A stretch of DNA of 64,000 bases from assembly GCF_031455295.1 (NCBI RefSeq), contig NZ_JAVDSL010000001.1, positions 806,001 to 870,000 on the forward strand, in the 5' to 3' direction. Positions 23,893 to 32,024 of this stretch are shown here, piece by piece. The stretch is from Leifsonia sp. 1010. Lineage in GTDB: Bacteria; Actinomycetota; Actinomycetes; Actinomycetales; Microbacteriaceae. The notes beneath the pieces are model-generated. The model did not search any database. It saw nothing but the letters and a program-made list of their open reading frames with translations, and was not told the DNA's origin. Every line of letters starts with the position of its first letter. The first letter of the stretch is position 1. The translations under genes and the position numbers were made by a program.

Positions 23893-25746
23893 TCAGGCCG
23901 CGAGCGTCTGCTCGCAGGCGAGCAGCGTCACGCCGACGCTCCAGGCGTGCGAGAGCGTCAGCAGCATCCCCTTCGGCTGGAAGCACGCCGTCTGGTAGTA
24001 CCGCTCGCTGACCATGCCGCGGTAGGCGTTGAAGTCGCCGTCCTCGCGGGCGATGAACTGGCGGAAGCACGCCAGCGTCTCGTCGGCGCGTTCCGCATAG
24101 TGCTGGTCGCCGAGAGCTGCCGACAGCTCGCGCAGCTCGGCCGTGCAAACGAGCCCGTAGGCGTGCAGGTGCTGATTCGACGGCGATGCGTTGTCGGCGC
24201 CGCGGGTGCGGAAGCCGTACGCCCCGAGCAGGGTGTGCGCCGGGAACGTGACGTCGTACGTGTAGCGGAAGGTCAGCATCCAATCGGCCCCGCGCCGCGC
24301 CACATCGAGCCAGTGCCGATCGCCGGTCGCGCGGTGCAGGGCGACGTAGGCCATGACGGCGGCGTAGCCGTCCTCCGAGGTCGGCGCGAGGTCCACGTCC
24401 TCGGGGGCGCCGTGGACGAACTCGCGGTCGACGAACTGCTCGTAGTACCTCCCGGCCGCGAGCGCCGCGGGCAGATAGCGCTCGTCGCGTTCGGCGGCCT
24501 CCACCAGTGCGGCGATCCAGGTCAGGCCCGACGCGCCCGACCACGACAGCACCTCTCCGGTCTCGGCGTGGTGGACGGAGCCGAGGTTGCCGTCGTCGCG
24601 CTGACGGCCGACGACGACATCGAGGTTCGAGCGGATGGCGTGCTCCCATCGCTCGTGCGGGTCGAGCGCCTGCGCACGGACGAGGAACAGCGTCGCCTCG
24701 GCCAGGGTGCGCGAGTGCAGCCCGCGCTTCAGCTCGGTCCAGCTCTGCGTCCAGCCGTGGTCGCGGTACCAGACGCCCCAGAAGGTTCCGGAGGGCGACA
24801 GGGATGCGGTGATGAAGTCGATGACCTGACGCGCCGCTTCCGCCTCGGCCGGCCGGCCGGCCCGCAGCCCGTGCGCGAGGAGCGCGTACGCCCACGGGAT
24901 GCCGCTGACCCAGCCGACGTGCATGGCCTGCCGGTCGACGCTGAGCCCGTCCCGGCCGCTGACCTCGCGGTCGAAGCCGACGGTCTCCAGCAGCACGCCG
25001 GGGTCGGGATCGTAGTGCCAGTCGAGCAGGCCGGCGGCGGTGAGGTCGGCGGCGCTGGCCACATCCACCCACGGGTTCTCGGTCGTGTGCTCAGCCGCTT
25101 CGGCGTGCAGCGCGCGCAGGATCGGGGCGTAGGCGTGGCGGGATGCGTCCAGCGCGAACACGCGCACCGTCAGCTCCACGGTCTCGCCAGGCGCGAAGCG
25201 CTGCGTCGCCACGTCGGCCGGCCGCGGGCGGTCGTCGCCGTAGTACGTGACCGGGTACTCGCGGTACGGGAAGCGCAGGCTCACCGTCGCGTCTCCCCAC
25301 TGCGGGTCGTGCGCGAGCCCGAGCCCGGTGAGTCCGAGCGGGGAGGTCTCGGCCGCGGCGAGCGCGACCCCTCCGCGATCCGGACCCGCCCAGGCGAACA
25401 CCGCCGGCGTCGCCGCGCGGTCGGCACGGAACTCCCAGGCGTCGCTCACCAAGGCGGCGTGCTGCTCGGGCGTGCTCGCCCCGATCTCGAAGCGCGGGAA
25501 CGCCCGGGTGTTCTCGGCCGGCCGGTTCTCGCCGTAGAAGGCGCCCGGGATCAGCCACCACGGATCGTCGGCGCCGTGCACCGGAGCCTCCACCAGCACC
25601 GACCCGTCGGCCGGCTCCGCGCCGCTGTACGTCACGCGCACCGCAACCTGCCAGCCGGGCTGGGCCTCGCTCCACTCCAGTTGCACCTCGGCCGCCGCGG
25701 AAGCGGGACCGACGACGGTCGCCCGGACCTCGGGGCGCGCGCTCAC
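23893..25746 (-). CDS. Six-hairpin (alpha/alpha-barrel) glycosidase-like protein, 617 aa
   Basis: The start overlaps the GH38 stop by four bases. The N-terminal 220 residues are beta-rich (VQLEWSEAQPGWQVAVRVTY, PWWLIPGAFYGENRP). From about 230 on the sequence is a series of paired helices with aromatic loops, for example DGLSVDRQAMHVGWVSGIPW, GTFWGVWYRDHGWTQSWTEL, VLSWSGASGLTWIAALVEAA and QHLHAYGLVCTAELRELSAA. This is the (alpha/alpha)6 toroid used by many glycosidases and isomerases. I cannot name the GH family or the catalytic acids with confidence. No signal peptide. As the last gene of the ROK-SIS-GH38 operon it probably acts on the same imported mannoside. Confidence 0.65.
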   Translation of the reverse strand: MSARPEVRATVVGPASAAAEVQLEWSEAQPGWQVAVRVTYSGAEPADGSVLVEAPVHGADDPWWLIPGAFYGENRPAENTRAFPRFEIGASTPEQHAALVSDAWEFRADRAATPAVFAWAGPDRGGVALAAAETSPLGLTGLGLAHDPQWGDATVSLRFPYREYPVTYYGDDRPRPADVATQRFAPGETVELTVRVFALDASRHAYAPILRALHAEAAEHTTENPWVDVASAADLTAAGLLDWHYDPDPGVLLETVGFDREVSGRDGLSVDRQAMHVGWVSGIPWAYALLAHGLRAGRPAEAEAARQVIDFITASLSPSGTFWGVWYRDHGWTQSWTELKRGLHSRTLAEATLFLVRAQALDPHERWEHAIRSNLDVVVGRQRDDGNLGSVHHAETGEVLSWSGASGLTWIAALVEAAERDERYLPAALAAGRYYEQFVDREFVHGAPEDVDLAPTSEDGYAAVMAYVALHRATGDRHWLDVARRGADWMLTFRYTYDVTFPAHTLLGAYGFRTRGADNASPSNQHLHAYGLVCTAELRELSAALGDQHYAERADETLACFRQFIAREDGDFNAYRGMVSERYYQTACFQPKGMLLTLSHAWSVGVTLLACEQTLAA

Positions 25747-28493
25747 GGCAGTGGGCGCTCGATCAGGTCGACCTCGCGGACCGGCTGGGCCGGGTCGGCC
25801 GGCACCACGAAGGTGCGCAACTGCGACGGGCCGAAGTCCTCCTCGATGGTGCGCCCGAGCAGCGGGAGCTCGATGCGCGAGCGCCCGCCCTCGCCGCGCG
25901 TCTCGACGGCCCGCACCACCACATCCGCGCCGCCGGGGGCGTCCGTCTCGTCCTCGGTGCCCTTCAGCGCGGTCACCATGACGGCGTCGCCGCCGTCGCT
26001 CGCGAACGAGTTCACCGGAGGCAGCATGCCGTCGTGGAACGACTCCTGCATCGCCCGCACCGGGTTGCCGAGCACGAGCGCACGACGGATCGGGTCGGCG
26101 TCACGCCAATCGCCCGCGTGCGGCACCAGCTCGTAGCTGAACCGCTGGACGCCCTGATCCTGGAAGGAGTAGATGCCCTCCGGGTCGAGCAGGCGCGGGT
26201 CGTGCCACGAGTAGACCGGGCTGCGGACGGCGGTCACGCCGATGCTCGGCTGCTCGCCGTTGTCGGCGGTTCCCGGCGACACGTCGTAGGCGTGCTTGTC
26301 GGTCGTGATCACCGTGAGACCGGCGGCGGCGCCGTCGATCGTGCCGGTCAGATCCACCCACGACTGCGCAGGCTCCTCGGCGCCGTCGACCGGGCGCTCC
26401 AGGTGACCGAACGGGATCTCGTAGGTCGCCGTCGGGTCGTCGAGCACGGTGGGGAAGCGCAGCTTCAGCAGGTGCGCCTGCTCGCGCCAGTCGAGCGTGA
26501 CGTTGACCCGCAGCACGGGCGAGTCGTGGTCGAGGATGAGCTCCTCGACCAGAGTGGATGCGCCCCACGCCCGCTCGACCCGGACGCGCGACCGCAGCGG
26601 GCCGGTCTCGCGGACCACGATGCGCTTCAGCTCCATCGTCGCGCCCGGCCAGGCGTACGAGATGACCCGGTGGCCCCACGTATCGGTCGGGTCGTCGTTG
26701 ATCTGGGTGTGCTGGGCGCCGTCGACGCCGGCCATCACATCCACGCCGGTCGCCTTGACCAGGTAGGACGAGATCCAGCCGGTCTCCTGGTCGATGCGGA
26801 TGCGGACGTGCTCGTTCTCGAGGGTGTCGGCCGTCACGGTCAGGGCATCGGATGCCGCACCCGGGCCGGCACCGGGGCGCAGGCGGTAGAGGCGGTAGCC
26901 GAGAGCCGGGACGTCGGCGCGGAACACCACGGCACCGCGCGAGACGTCGTCCGTCGTCGCGGTGGACTGCGAGTTCTGGAAGACGACGGGCTCGCCGTTC
27001 TCGTCGACCACGTGCACGCCGGCGCGCTGTGCGCCGTACTGGAAGTCCACATCCACCGACACCGGCCAGGGGTGCGGGTTGAAGACCAGGACCGGCTGGG
27101 TGCCGTCTTCCCGGTCGACCTGCACCTGGCGGGCGATGATGTTGTGCGCCCGCGTGATGATGCGCTTCGAGATCGCGACAGCCTCGCCGAGCTGATCGCG
27201 TGCGTCGTCGTACGACGGCTCGATCGCCGAACCGGGCAGGATGTCGTGGAACTGGTTGAACAGCACCTGCTTCCAGGCGGTCTCCAGCTGCTCACGCGGG
27301 TAGTCGACGCCGTCGGTCGCGGCGACCACCGCCGCCCAGCGCTCGGCATTCAGCACGCCGAACTGCGCGCGACGCTGCCACGCCTTGATGCCGGAGTGCG
27401 CCGAATAGCAGCCGGGCGCATGGTGCTGCAGGTCGTCGCGGCGCACCGGGAGGGTGTCGAGGAACGCCTCGCCCCGGCCGAGCACCTCGTCGAAGTACGT
27501 GCGCGGTGACGACATCGTCATCCTTCCGAAAGAGCCCATGCGGTCGTAGCGGTGGATCGACTCGATGTTCGCGATCGTGGGGCCGCCGCCGTGGTTGCCC
27601 ACGCCGTAGAACACCATCGCGGTCGCGTTCTCGCCGAAGCCGACCGTGCGGTCGAGGGAGGCGAGCGCCTTCTCGGTCTGGCCGTCGACCGACCCGGGCG
27701 GACTGCAGTACTCGAACGGGATGCGGTAGGCCAGCACGCGCGAGCCGTCGGGCGCCTCCCACCAGAACAGGCTCGGAGCCAGGTCCGACTCGTGCGGGCC
27801 AGGCCGCAGGAACGTGTACGAGTCCATCCCCTGGCCGCGCAGGATCTGCGGGAGCATCGCGTTGTGACCGAACGGGTCCACGTTCATCCCGACGGTCGAG
27901 GGCTTCCCGAAGCGAGACTCGAGGTAGCGCTGGCCGTACAGACCCTGGCGCACGAAGCTCTCACCCATCGGCATGTTGTTGTCCGGCTCGACCCACCAGC
28001 CTCCGACGTTCACCCAGCGGCCCTCGGCGACGCGGCGCTTGATCTGCTCGAACAGCTCGGGGTCGGACTCCTCCACCCAGCTGAGCAGCACGATCTGGTC
28101 GCAGGTGAAGACGAAGTCCGGGTACTCCTCCATGCGGTGGATGGCCGACCAGAAGGTCGCGCGGGCCTCCTGGTAGCCCTCCTGCCACGGCCACAGCCAC
28201 ACCGGGTCGAGGTGCGCGTTGCCGATCATGTGGAGGGTGCGCTGCGGGGTCGCCGTCGGGCGCTTCGCGGGCGGGAGGTCGCGTGGCTGGGTGCCGGCGG
28301 GCGCGTTCGCGACGGGGGCTTTGCCGTTCGCGTCGGGTGCGCCCGTCTCGCCGGCGACCTCGTTCCCGGATGCGCTCTCGCGCGACTCCTGCGCCGCATC
28401 CACCGCGATCTGTTCCGGAGTTTCTCCGCCCACACGCGGCGTGTCGGCCGGAGAAAGTCCGGAATCGACGGCTGCCTGCTCGGGGGTGGTCAC
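25743..28493 (-). CDS. GH38 alpha-mannosidase, 916 aa
   Basis: GNAHLDPVWLWPWQEGYQEA contains the zinc ligands His94 and Asp96. MNVDPFGHNAMLPQILRGQG carries the presumed nucleophile Asp, and FNQFHDILPGSAIEPSYDDA is the conserved C-terminal barrel motif. The rest is the usual GH38 beta-sandwich. The enzyme removes alpha-linked mannose from glycans; with no signal peptide it works on imported material. An unusual 85-residue N-terminal tail is rich in Ala, Glu, Gly and Pro. The GTG at 28493 overlaps the SIS stop by four bases; a frame extension upstream is rejected. Control comes from the promoter and LacI-type operator ahead of the ROK gene. Confidence 0.92.
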   Translation of the reverse strand: MTTPEQAAVDSGLSPADTPRVGGETPEQIAVDAAQESRESASGNEVAGETGAPDANGKAPVANAPAGTQPRDLPPAKRPTATPQRTLHMIGNAHLDPVWLWPWQEGYQEARATFWSAIHRMEEYPDFVFTCDQIVLLSWVEESDPELFEQIKRRVAEGRWVNVGGWWVEPDNNMPMGESFVRQGLYGQRYLESRFGKPSTVGMNVDPFGHNAMLPQILRGQGMDSYTFLRPGPHESDLAPSLFWWEAPDGSRVLAYRIPFEYCSPPGSVDGQTEKALASLDRTVGFGENATAMVFYGVGNHGGGPTIANIESIHRYDRMGSFGRMTMSSPRTYFDEVLGRGEAFLDTLPVRRDDLQHHAPGCYSAHSGIKAWQRRAQFGVLNAERWAAVVAATDGVDYPREQLETAWKQVLFNQFHDILPGSAIEPSYDDARDQLGEAVAISKRIITRAHNIIARQVQVDREDGTQPVLVFNPHPWPVSVDVDFQYGAQRAGVHVVDENGEPVVFQNSQSTATTDDVSRGAVVFRADVPALGYRLYRLRPGAGPGAASDALTVTADTLENEHVRIRIDQETGWISSYLVKATGVDVMAGVDGAQHTQINDDPTDTWGHRVISYAWPGATMELKRIVVRETGPLRSRVRVERAWGASTLVEELILDHDSPVLRVNVTLDWREQAHLLKLRFPTVLDDPTATYEIPFGHLERPVDGAEEPAQSWVDLTGTIDGAAAGLTVITTDKHAYDVSPGTADNGEQPSIGVTAVRSPVYSWHDPRLLDPEGIYSFQDQGVQRFSYELVPHAGDWRDADPIRRALVLGNPVRAMQESFHDGMLPPVNSFASDGGDAVMVTALKGTEDETDAPGGADVVVRAVETRGEGGRSRIELPLLGRTIEEDFGPSQLRTFVVPADPAQPVREVDLIERPLP

Positions 28494-29074
28494 AGTGCGT
28501 ACTCCTCGTCGCCGTCGGCCCATGCGTCCACGATCTCGGAGAGCACGTGGAGCATGAACGTGTGGAATTCCTGGATCCTCGGGGTGGTCGTGGACGGGCT
28601 CAGCAGCGCGTAGTCGGCGAACTGCTTCGCCGGGCCGCCGTCGCCTCCGCCGAACAGCACCGTCGTGGCGCCGACCGACTTCGCCGCTTCGAGCGCTGAG
28701 ACGATGTTCGCACTCCGTCCGCTCGTCGTGAAGGCCGCCACGACGTCGCCCGGGCGGGCGAGGCCGAGCACCTGGCGCGAGAAGACGTCGTCGTACGAGT
28801 AGTCGTTGGCGATGCAGGTCATCGTCGTCGGGTCGGTGCTGAGCGTGACCGCGCCGAGCGGCCGGCGGTCGCGCTTGTAGTGCCCGATGATCTCACCGGT
28901 GAAGTGCTGCGCATCCGCCGCGCTTCCGCCGTTGCCGAACGTGTACAGGATGCCGCGCTCGGCGAACGCATCGCAGAGCAGCTTCCCGACCTCACGCAGG
29001 GCCGGCAGCAGTGCCTCGCCCTGCTCGGCGACCTGGATGTGCGCCTCCAGCTGCTGTCGCATCCACTCAGCCAC
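28490..29074 (-). CDS. SIS-domain sugar isomerase (GmhA-like), 194 aa
   Basis: LYTFGNGGSAADAQHFTGEI is the characteristic substrate loop of phosphoheptose-isomerase-type SIS proteins, and GDVVAAFTTSGRSANIVSAL is the SIS phospho-sugar site. The C-terminal helix IQEFHTFMLHVLSEIVD contains the Glu/His pair used in catalysis. The GTG at 29074 follows GGAAGGGAG; it overlaps the ROK gene by eight bases. GmhA makes heptose phosphates for envelope glycans, but here the gene lies between a ROK kinase and a mannosidase. A role in isomerising a mannose- or aldose-phosphate released in the same pathway is more likely; this is inference. Confidence 0.85.
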   Translation of the reverse strand: MAEWMRQQLEAHIQVAEQGEALLPALREVGKLLCDAFAERGILYTFGNGGSAADAQHFTGEIIGHYKRDRRPLGAVTLSTDPTTMTCIANDYSYDDVFSRQVLGLARPGDVVAAFTTSGRSANIVSALEAAKSVGATTVLFGGGDGGPAKQFADYALLSPSTTTPRIQEFHTFMLHVLSEIVDAWADGDEEYAL

Positions 29075-30068
29075 GGTGGTCTCCCTTCCGGACGCCTGCG
29101 CCCGCACCGGCGAGCTGGTCGAGGCGGTCGAACGCGACGGCGCCGGCGCCGACGACGCAGACGACGTCGCCCAGCGCGGCGAGCACGACGGTGGATGCGG
29201 CCGCGGCTGGCGGCATGGCGTCAGCAGCGACGCGCTCGCGCACGGGCACGAGCAGGGCGTCGCCGGAGCGGGTCACCCCGCCGCCGAGCACGACGAGGTC
29301 GGGCTCGAAGACGTTGACGAGATCGGTGAGGGCGACGGAGAGCACGTCGACCGTCTCGTCCCAAAGCTCGACGGCGAGGGCGTCGCCGTCGGCGGCGGCT
29401 GCGACCACATCCTCCGCCCGAACGACGGGCAGCTGGGCGAGCGTGGAGCCGGCGCCGCGCTCGGCGACGGCCTCGCGGGCGCGCTGGGCGATGGACGTGC
29501 CGGAAGCGTATCCCTCGAGGCACCCGCGCCGCCCGCACAGGCACGGGCGGCCGCCGGTGCGGACCATCACGTGGCCGAACTCGCCGCCGTTGCCGGCCGC
29601 TCCGCGGTGCAGGCGACCGTCGATGACTGCGCCGCCGCCGATGCCGGTGGAGATCGTCAGGTAGACCATGGTGTCGGCGTCGCGTGCGGCACCATAGCGG
29701 AACTCACCGAGGGCGCCGGCGGTCGCGTCGTTCTCGAGCACGGCCGGGATGCCGAACTCGCGCTCGGCGAGCTCGACGATCGGCAGGTCGATCCAACCGG
29801 GGAGGTGCAGCGGGCCGGTCAGCACACCGGCCTTGGCGTCGAGCGGACCGCCGCAGGAGATGCCGACCGCCTCCACCTCGAGGCCGGATTCGGCGATCGC
29901 GCGATGACCCATGTCGAACAGCCTGGGAACGATCGCACCCGGGCCCTCCTCCCGACGAGTGGGTTCGACGATCAGTGCGTGGGTTCGTCCGTCTTCCGTG
30001 ACAACACCGACGGCGAGCTTCGTGCCGCCGATGTCGAGCGAGAGGACGGCGCGGAGGCCGTTTGCCAT
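29067..30068 (-). CDS. ROK-family sugar kinase, 333 aa
   Basis: The phosphate motif SLDIGGTKLAVGVV, the ENDATAGALGE segment with its catalytic Asp and the zinc cluster PCLCGRRGCLEGYASG are all intact; the last is the ROK signature. There is no N-terminal DNA-binding domain, so it is an enzyme and not a repressor. ROK kinases phosphorylate glucose, mannose, fructose or amino sugars. In an operon with GH38, mannose or a mannosamine derivative is likely. Two adjacent ATGs (30071 and 30068) follow GGAAGGAC; the second has better spacing. It is the first gene of the operon. Confidence 0.88.
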   Translation of the reverse strand: MANGLRAVLSLDIGGTKLAVGVVTEDGRTHALIVEPTRREEGPGAIVPRLFDMGHRAIAESGLEVEAVGISCGGPLDAKAGVLTGPLHLPGWIDLPIVELAEREFGIPAVLENDATAGALGEFRYGAARDADTMVYLTISTGIGGGAVIDGRLHRGAAGNGGEFGHVMVRTGGRPCLCGRRGCLEGYASGTSIAQRAREAVAERGAGSTLAQLPVVRAEDVVAAAADGDALAVELWDETVDVLSVALTDLVNVFEPDLVVLGGGVTRSGDALLVPVRERVAADAMPPAAAASTVVLAALGDVVCVVGAGAVAFDRLDQLAGAGAGVRKGDHRG

Positions 30069-30113
30069 CATGTCCTTCCGAGGGTGCACGACCGCGCCAG
30101 CGTCGGTGGATCG

Positions 30114-30131
30114 TGTGGGATCGTTCCCACA
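30114..30131. promoter_or_regulatory. LacI-family operator, site 5 (ROK-SIS-GH38 operon)
   Basis: TGTGGGATCGTTCCCACA has perfect 7-bp arms around TCGT, making it the best dyad of the six. It begins right after the -10 hexamer of the ROK promoter and would block transcription start. Confidence 0.7.
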
Positions 30132-30132
30132 G

Positions 30133-30162
30133 ATACTAGGACGCCGCGGGCAGGCGGGTCAA
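30133..30162 (-). promoter_or_regulatory. Promoter of the ROK-SIS-GH38 operon
   Basis: On the minus strand TTGACC (30162-30157), an 18-bp spacer and TAGTAT (30138-30133) give one of the closest sigma-70-like pairs in the window. The LacI-type dyad follows immediately downstream. Confidence 0.65.
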
Positions 30163-30230
30163 CACGGCACGTTCGCTGAGCGCGTCCGCGGCCGCCACTC
30201 ACAGCCCGAGCACCTCGCGAGATTCGGGGA

Positions 30231-30276
30231 TTGCGCACCACGCTGCGTCGCGCTAACGTACAACCAAATGGTTGTA
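30231..30276 (+). promoter_or_regulatory. Leaderless promoter and autoregulatory palindrome of the ArsR-family gene
   Basis: TTGCGC (30231-30236), 17 bp, TAACGT (30254-30259) place the transcription start at or next to the ATG at 30268. The perfect palindrome TACAACCAAATGGTTGTA (30259-30276) spans that ATG. ArsR-type regulators paired with SRPBCC genes commonly bind CAACC-GGTTG sites, so this is probably the regulator's own operator. Confidence 0.65.
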
Positions 30277-30645
30277 GATGAGTTGACGGACGCAGAGGTC
30301 GATCGCATCTTCCAGGCACTGGCGGATGCGACCCGGCGGGATATCGTCGCGCGGTCGCTGCAGGGGGAGCACTCGGTGAGCGAGCTCGCCCGGCGGTACG
30401 ACATGAGCTTCGCCGCCGTGCAGAAGCACGTCGCCGTGCTCGAGCGGGCCGGCCTCGTCCGGAAGCGGAGCCGCGGCCGCGAGCGCGTCGTCTCGGGCGA
30501 CCCGGAGACGATCCGGCGGGCGTCCCGGCTGCTCGACGCCTATGAGGAGATCTGGCGCCGTCGCGATCGCGCCATCGACGGCATCCTCGCCGAGGAGGCC
30601 CGAACCACGCTGAGCACCACCGAACCAGAAAGGAACGAGCGATGA
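30268..30645 (+). CDS. ArsR-family winged-helix regulator, 125 aa
   Basis: Residues about 10-80 form an ArsR-type winged helix: RIFQALADATRRDIVARSLQ, then SVSELARRYDMSFAAVQKHV and the wing KRSRGRERVVS. There are no metal-binding cysteines, so it belongs to the non-metal subgroup that pairs with AHSA1/SRPBCC proteins. The start ATG lies inside a palindrome and there is no ribosome site, consistent with a leaderless autorepressed transcript. Its TGA overlaps the next start (ATGA), so regulator and SRPBCC protein are co-translated. The inducing signal is unknown. Confidence 0.85.
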   Translation: MVVDELTDAEVDRIFQALADATRRDIVARSLQGEHSVSELARRYDMSFAAVQKHVAVLERAGLVRKRSRGRERVVSGDPETIRRASRLLDAYEEIWRRRDRAIDGILAEEARTTLSTTEPERNER

Positions 30646-31136
30646 CCTTCATCGAGTCGAACAAGGACGTGGATGCGCTGACGCTCACGTTCGTCACCGA
30701 GTACGACGCGCCGTTGGAGCGCGTGTGGCAGCTGTGGTCCGACCCGCGCCAGCTGGAGCGGTGGTGGGGACCGCCGACCTGGCCGGCCACGTTCGAGGTG
30801 TTCGAGTTCGAGCCGGCGGGACGGGCGACCTACTACATGACCGGACCGGACGGGACGAAGGCCCGGGGCTGGTGGCGGTTCGTGGAGATCGAGCCGCCGG
30901 TGCGCCTTTCGCTCGACGACGGCTTCGCCGACGACGACGGCAACCCGGCGCCCGGGGAGCCCGTCCGGATGACGACCACGCTAGAGGAGCGCGACGGCCG
31001 CACCCGCATGACGCAGCTCGCCCGCTTCGCGAGCACGCAGCAGCTCGACGAGATGGTCGCCATGGGCATGGAAGAGGGCATGCGCGAGGCCGTCTCTCAG
31101 ATCGACGACCTCCTCGCCGCCGACCTCACCCGCTGA
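30642..31136 (+). CDS. SRPBCC/AHSA1-domain protein, 164 aa
   Basis: Typical AHSA1-like features: LTFVTEYDAPLERVWQLWSD, then the DPRQLERWWGPPTWPATF motif, and RGWWRFVEIEPPVRLSLDDG. The C-terminal helix QLDEMVAMGMEEGMREAVSQ closes the hydrophobic pocket. These proteins bind small hydrophobic ligands or act as accessory factors; the genomic pairing with an ArsR regulator is very common, but its biological role is generally unknown. It is co-translated with the regulator through an ATGA overlap. The gene ends 10 bp before a large palindromic terminator. Confidence 0.85.
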   Translation: MTFIESNKDVDALTLTFVTEYDAPLERVWQLWSDPRQLERWWGPPTWPATFEVFEFEPAGRATYYMTGPDGTKARGWWRFVEIEPPVRLSLDDGFADDDGNPAPGEPVRMTTTLEERDGRTRMTQLARFASTQQLDEMVAMGMEEGMREAVSQIDDLLAADLTR

Positions 31137-31146
31137 CGCCTCCCAT

Positions 31147-31218
31147 CCCCCGTCGAGTACACACAAATTGCACGCCCAGAGCACCTCGGGCGTGCAATGT
31201 GTGCGTACTCGACGGGGG
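31147..31218. terminator. 72-bp palindrome, bidirectional terminator
   Basis: CCCCCGTCGAGTAC (31147-31160) pairs with GTACTCGACGGGGG (31205-31218); further in, TTGCACGCCC pairs with GGGCGTGCAA. The hairpin lies between the convergent SRPBCC and alpha/beta-hydrolase genes and would terminate both transcripts. Confidence 0.8.
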
Positions 31219-31253
31219 GCGGAGAAGGGCGAGAGGCGGAGGCGCGCGCGAGG

Positions 31254-32015
31254 TCAGGGGGCGTCGAGGAAGGCGAGGAGGTGCGGCAGCGTGCGGCGGA
31301 GCGGGCCCGGGTCGCCCGCGGCGGCGAGACGCTCGCCCAGGTAGTCGCCGTGGATGCCGGGGACGATCAGCAGACGGGCGTTCGGGAGCAGCGACGCCAG
31401 CTCGACGAAGTGTTCCGCCCGCACCACGTCCCGATCCGCCCCGACCACGAGCGTCGGCGCGGACACGGAGGCGAGGAGCTCGTCGGGGAAGTCCTCGAAC
31501 CCGAGCATCAGCTCGCGGTCGAGATCGAACATCCGTCGCGCGTGCTCGGGGTCGCGGCTGACCGCGAGGTCGGCCTCCCGGTACGGCGCGGGCAGGTCGT
31601 CGAACGTCCCGGCGGCGAGGCCGTCCCAGAAGCCGTCCACCATCCCGACTCGATGCACCGGGGCCGAGGCCGCGATCAGCCGCCGCACCGCGGACGGATG
31701 CCGCGCCGCCAGCTGCAGAGCGACCTGGCCTCCGTTGCTGAAGCCGAGCACATCCACCGGGCCCAGCCGGAGCTCGCCCAGCACGGCCGCGACATCATCC
31801 GCGGAGCCTTCGAAGCTCGCCGGACGGTCACCCGAGGTCGTCCGGCCGTGCCCCTGCAGCTCGACCGCGAGCACCGACCGGGTCGGCGCGAGCAGCGGCA
31901 GCAGCATCCCCCAGTTCGACTCGATCGTGGACCCGCCGCCGTGGATCAACAGCAGCGGTGGATGCGGAGAGTCCGGGTCGCCGTGCCATTCGCGATACAG
32001 GGGGATGCGGTCCAC
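31254..32015 (-). CDS. Alpha/beta hydrolase, 253 aa
   Basis: The oxyanion segment LLLIHGGGSTIESNWGMLLP, the nucleophile elbow VLGFSNGGQVALQLA (Ser in GFSNG), an acid in VVGADRDVV and the histidine in VPGIHGDYLG make up a full catalytic triad. The fold is the common esterase/lactonase type, cytoplasmic. It starts at a GTG nine bases after the stop of the double MBL-fold gene, so it is probably the last gene of the long leftward catabolic operon. In that context an ester- or lactone-opening role on a sugar derivative is reasonable, but the family is very broad. Confidence 0.8.
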   Translation of the reverse strand: MDRIPLYREWHGDPDSPHPPLLLIHGGGSTIESNWGMLLPLLAPTRSVLAVELQGHGRTTSGDRPASFEGSADDVAAVLGELRLGPVDVLGFSNGGQVALQLAARHPSAVRRLIAASAPVHRVGMVDGFWDGLAAGTFDDLPAPYREADLAVSRDPEHARRMFDLDRELMLGFEDFPDELLASVSAPTLVVGADRDVVRAEHFVELASLLPNARLLIVPGIHGDYLGERLAAAGDPGPLRRTLPHLLAFLDAP

Positions 32016-32024
32016 GCCCGCAGG

